A DNA stretch of 64,000 nucleotides from Deltaproteobacteria bacterium (GTDB taxonomy: Bacteria > Myxococcota_A > Polyangia > JACPQR01). The translations under genes and the position numbers were made by a program. Position 1 is the first letter of the stretch; every line of letters begins with the position of its first letter. The notes under the pieces were generated by a model. The model was not told the origin of the DNA and did not search any database. It saw only the letters and a list, made by a program, of their open reading frames with translations. The stretch covers positions 1 to 64,000 of the forward strand of contig JACPQR010000156.1 of the NCBI GenBank assembly GCA_016190375.1, read 5' to 3'. Shown here one piece after another: positions 62,985 through 64,000 of this stretch.

Positions 62985-64000
62985 CGCGGCTCCGGCAGCC
63001 CCTTCGGATAGAGGACGGGTACCGGGCGCTCCATGCCCAGGTACAGCCTGTCTATCGCCGCCGTGATGGCGGAAGGCCTCGCGAAGAAGGCCTTGCAGCG
63101 GACGCCCGAGTGGGCCTCGATCTCGACGAGCGCTGCCCTGGCGTCGGGCTCGGACATCGCCACGCACAGGACGGAGCGTCCGTGCGCTTTCTCCTGGCGG
63201 AACGGGACAATCGTCTTCGCCTGGGCGAGGCTGAGCGGTACGAGGCTCGCGAGCGAGCCGGGCAGGGTCCACGAGGCGAGGTCGACCGTCGGGACTCCGT
63301 GGACGGACGACAGGGCGTGGCACAGCTCGGATTCGCCGAGCAGATGTTCGCCGAGAAGGGCGCGGGCGAGGCTCGAGCGGTCGCGCTCTGCCGCCGCGAG
63401 CGCCTGGTCGACACCGGCCCGACCGAGCAGCGCCTGCGCCTCCAGGTGCTCGATCAGCTTGTCGTCGCTCGCAGCCGTCCGGCGCGGCGCGGGAAGGGGA
63501 GGCGGCGGGGCCGGCCGGCCCTGGATCTCCGGTCGTTCGAGCCGGACCGGTTTCGACACGATCAGCTCCTGCTCGACGACCGGGGAATGGACGACCTCAG
63601 GGAACTCGTCCGGTACCGTCACGGTCTCGAGTGGCTTCTCCGGAACGAACGCGCGAGACGGCGGCCGCTTCGGTATTGCGCGCCCAGGCGCCGGGGCCTC
63701 GGCTTCGCTCGGGCCCTGGGCGGCCTGCGCCCGGTCCCGCCCGATTTGCGGGACGTCGGGAGAGGTCGGAGTGGCGGGCGTGCTCTCGGACGGGTCGGTC
63801 GCCAGCCCGTCGCGGCGCAGGCCGCGTCGGCGAAGCTCCGCGGGGCAAGCCCGCTCGAGGAAGGCGGCCAGATCCTCGGCGACGGCGTCCAGGTCGTGCT
63901 CCTTCGCGTATCCGTCGAGCGCCGCCCTGAGGTCGCGGGCCGTCTGGTGGCGGGCGGATGGGTCGGCCGACAGAGCCTTTCGCAGGATGGGCTGCAGCCG
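62981..64000 (-). CDS. Ser/Thr protein kinase, 3' part, with MshEN/GspE-N-like C-terminal domain (partial)
   Basis: The open frame enters from beyond the right edge and ends at 62981; 339 residues are visible. The first 30 (LQPILRKALSADPSARHQTARDLRAAL) are subdomain XI of a Hanks-type kinase, so the catalytic part lies outside the window. A helical segment, then a Pro/Ser-rich linker (about 75-180) follow. The C-terminal part (about 185-339) resembles the MshEN/GspE_N domain of type II secretion and pilus ATPases (ARALLGEHLLGESELCHALSSVHGVPTVDL, VPFRQEKAHGRSVLCVAMSEPD, AAIDRLYL). In some proteins that domain binds cyclic di-GMP; the motif here is incomplete. Confidence 0.85.
   Translation of the reverse strand, partial: RLQPILRKALSADPSARHQTARDLRAALDGYAKEHDLDAVAEDLAAFLERACPAELRRRGLRRDGLATDPSESTPATPTSPDVPQIGRDRAQAAQGPSEAEAPAPGRAIPKRPPSRAFVPEKPLETVTVPDEFPEVVHSPVVEQELIVSKPVRLERPEIQGRPAPPPPLPAPRRTAASDDKLIEHLEAQALLGRAGVDQALAAAERDRSSLARALLGEHLLGESELCHALSSVHGVPTVDLASWTLPGSLASLVPLSLAQAKTIVPFRQEKAHGRSVLCVAMSEPDARAALVEIEAHSGVRCKAFFARPSAITAAIDRLYLGMERPVPVLYPKGLPEPR

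Overview
The window is 64 kb of very GC-rich, gene-dense bacterial chromosome, most likely from an uncultured member of the Myxococcota (the former Deltaproteobacteria). The grounds are: large Ser/Thr kinases fused to AAA and TPR modules, many lipoproteins with Asp-rich linkers and MopE-type Cys/Asp repeats, an AgmX/PglI-type C-terminal domain, and frequent GTG starts. This is inference from family content, since no rRNA or other phylogenetic marker is present. I see no tRNA, rRNA, CRISPR array, transposase, integrase or phage gene. No stretch longer than 300 bp lacks a gene; the largest gap is 10437-10628, with no recognisable element in it.

Layout. 56-3639 (minus): purQ, a 62-codon ORF fitted exactly between purQ and purL, purL, then a rubrerythrin-like protein. 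3687-6569: a large Cys/Trp-repeat lipoprotein. 6574-8787: a prolyl oligopeptidase lipoprotein. 8818-10436: an AgmX-like secreted protein and an AlkA-type DNA glycosylase. 10629-12771: a coupled trio of Ig-like lipoprotein, PHM-like copper monooxygenase and lipoprotein. 12819-16739: Ser/Thr kinase 1. 16757-19752 (minus): thiS-thiG-small TPR ORF (interrupted by one in-frame stop)-thiE-signal-peptidase-like pseudoenzyme-YbjN-like gene. 19898-29040: alr, mlaE, Ser/Thr kinase 2, mlaF, pdxJ, nnr. 29163-31493: an ECF sigma factor and a lipoprotein. 31507-34677 (minus): TonB-dependent receptor plus lipoprotein. 34843-36309: aldehyde dehydrogenase. 36313-37287 (minus): an Asp-repeat lipoprotein.

37457-46365 is a run of seven plus-strand genes joined by overlaps of 4 to 23 nt: a secreted membrane-anchored protein, a lipoprotein, a QueD/PTPS-fold protein without its catalytic triad, a DUF58 protein, a transglutaminase membrane protein, a MoxR ATPase and a secreted TPR protein. 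It looks like a MoxR-DUF58-transglutaminase cell-envelope module with extra parts. 46418-48268: a beta-propeller lipoprotein. 48296-49776 (minus): two tandem PPK2 genes that look like a split polyphosphate:AMP phosphotransferase. 49825-52278: a HEAT-repeat protein. 52355-53224: a PDZ-TlpA fusion. 53221-54195: an HSL-type esterase. 54256-58148: a VWA protein coupled to a flippase-like membrane protein. 58150-58848: a lipoprotein. 58922-62984: miaB, a DUF151 nuclease, a lipoprotein phosphatase/nuclease, a VanZ-like protein and a gamma carbonic anhydrase. 62981-64000: the 3' end of a third Ser/Thr kinase carrying a GspE/MshEN-like tail.

The most interesting items are the pseudoenzymes embedded in tightly coupled operons (the signal peptidase without Ser or Lys, and the QueD-fold protein without Cys, Asp or His), the interrupted ORF in the thiamine operon, the small ORF between purQ and purL, the copper-ligand swap in the PHM-like enzyme and the split PPK2 pair.
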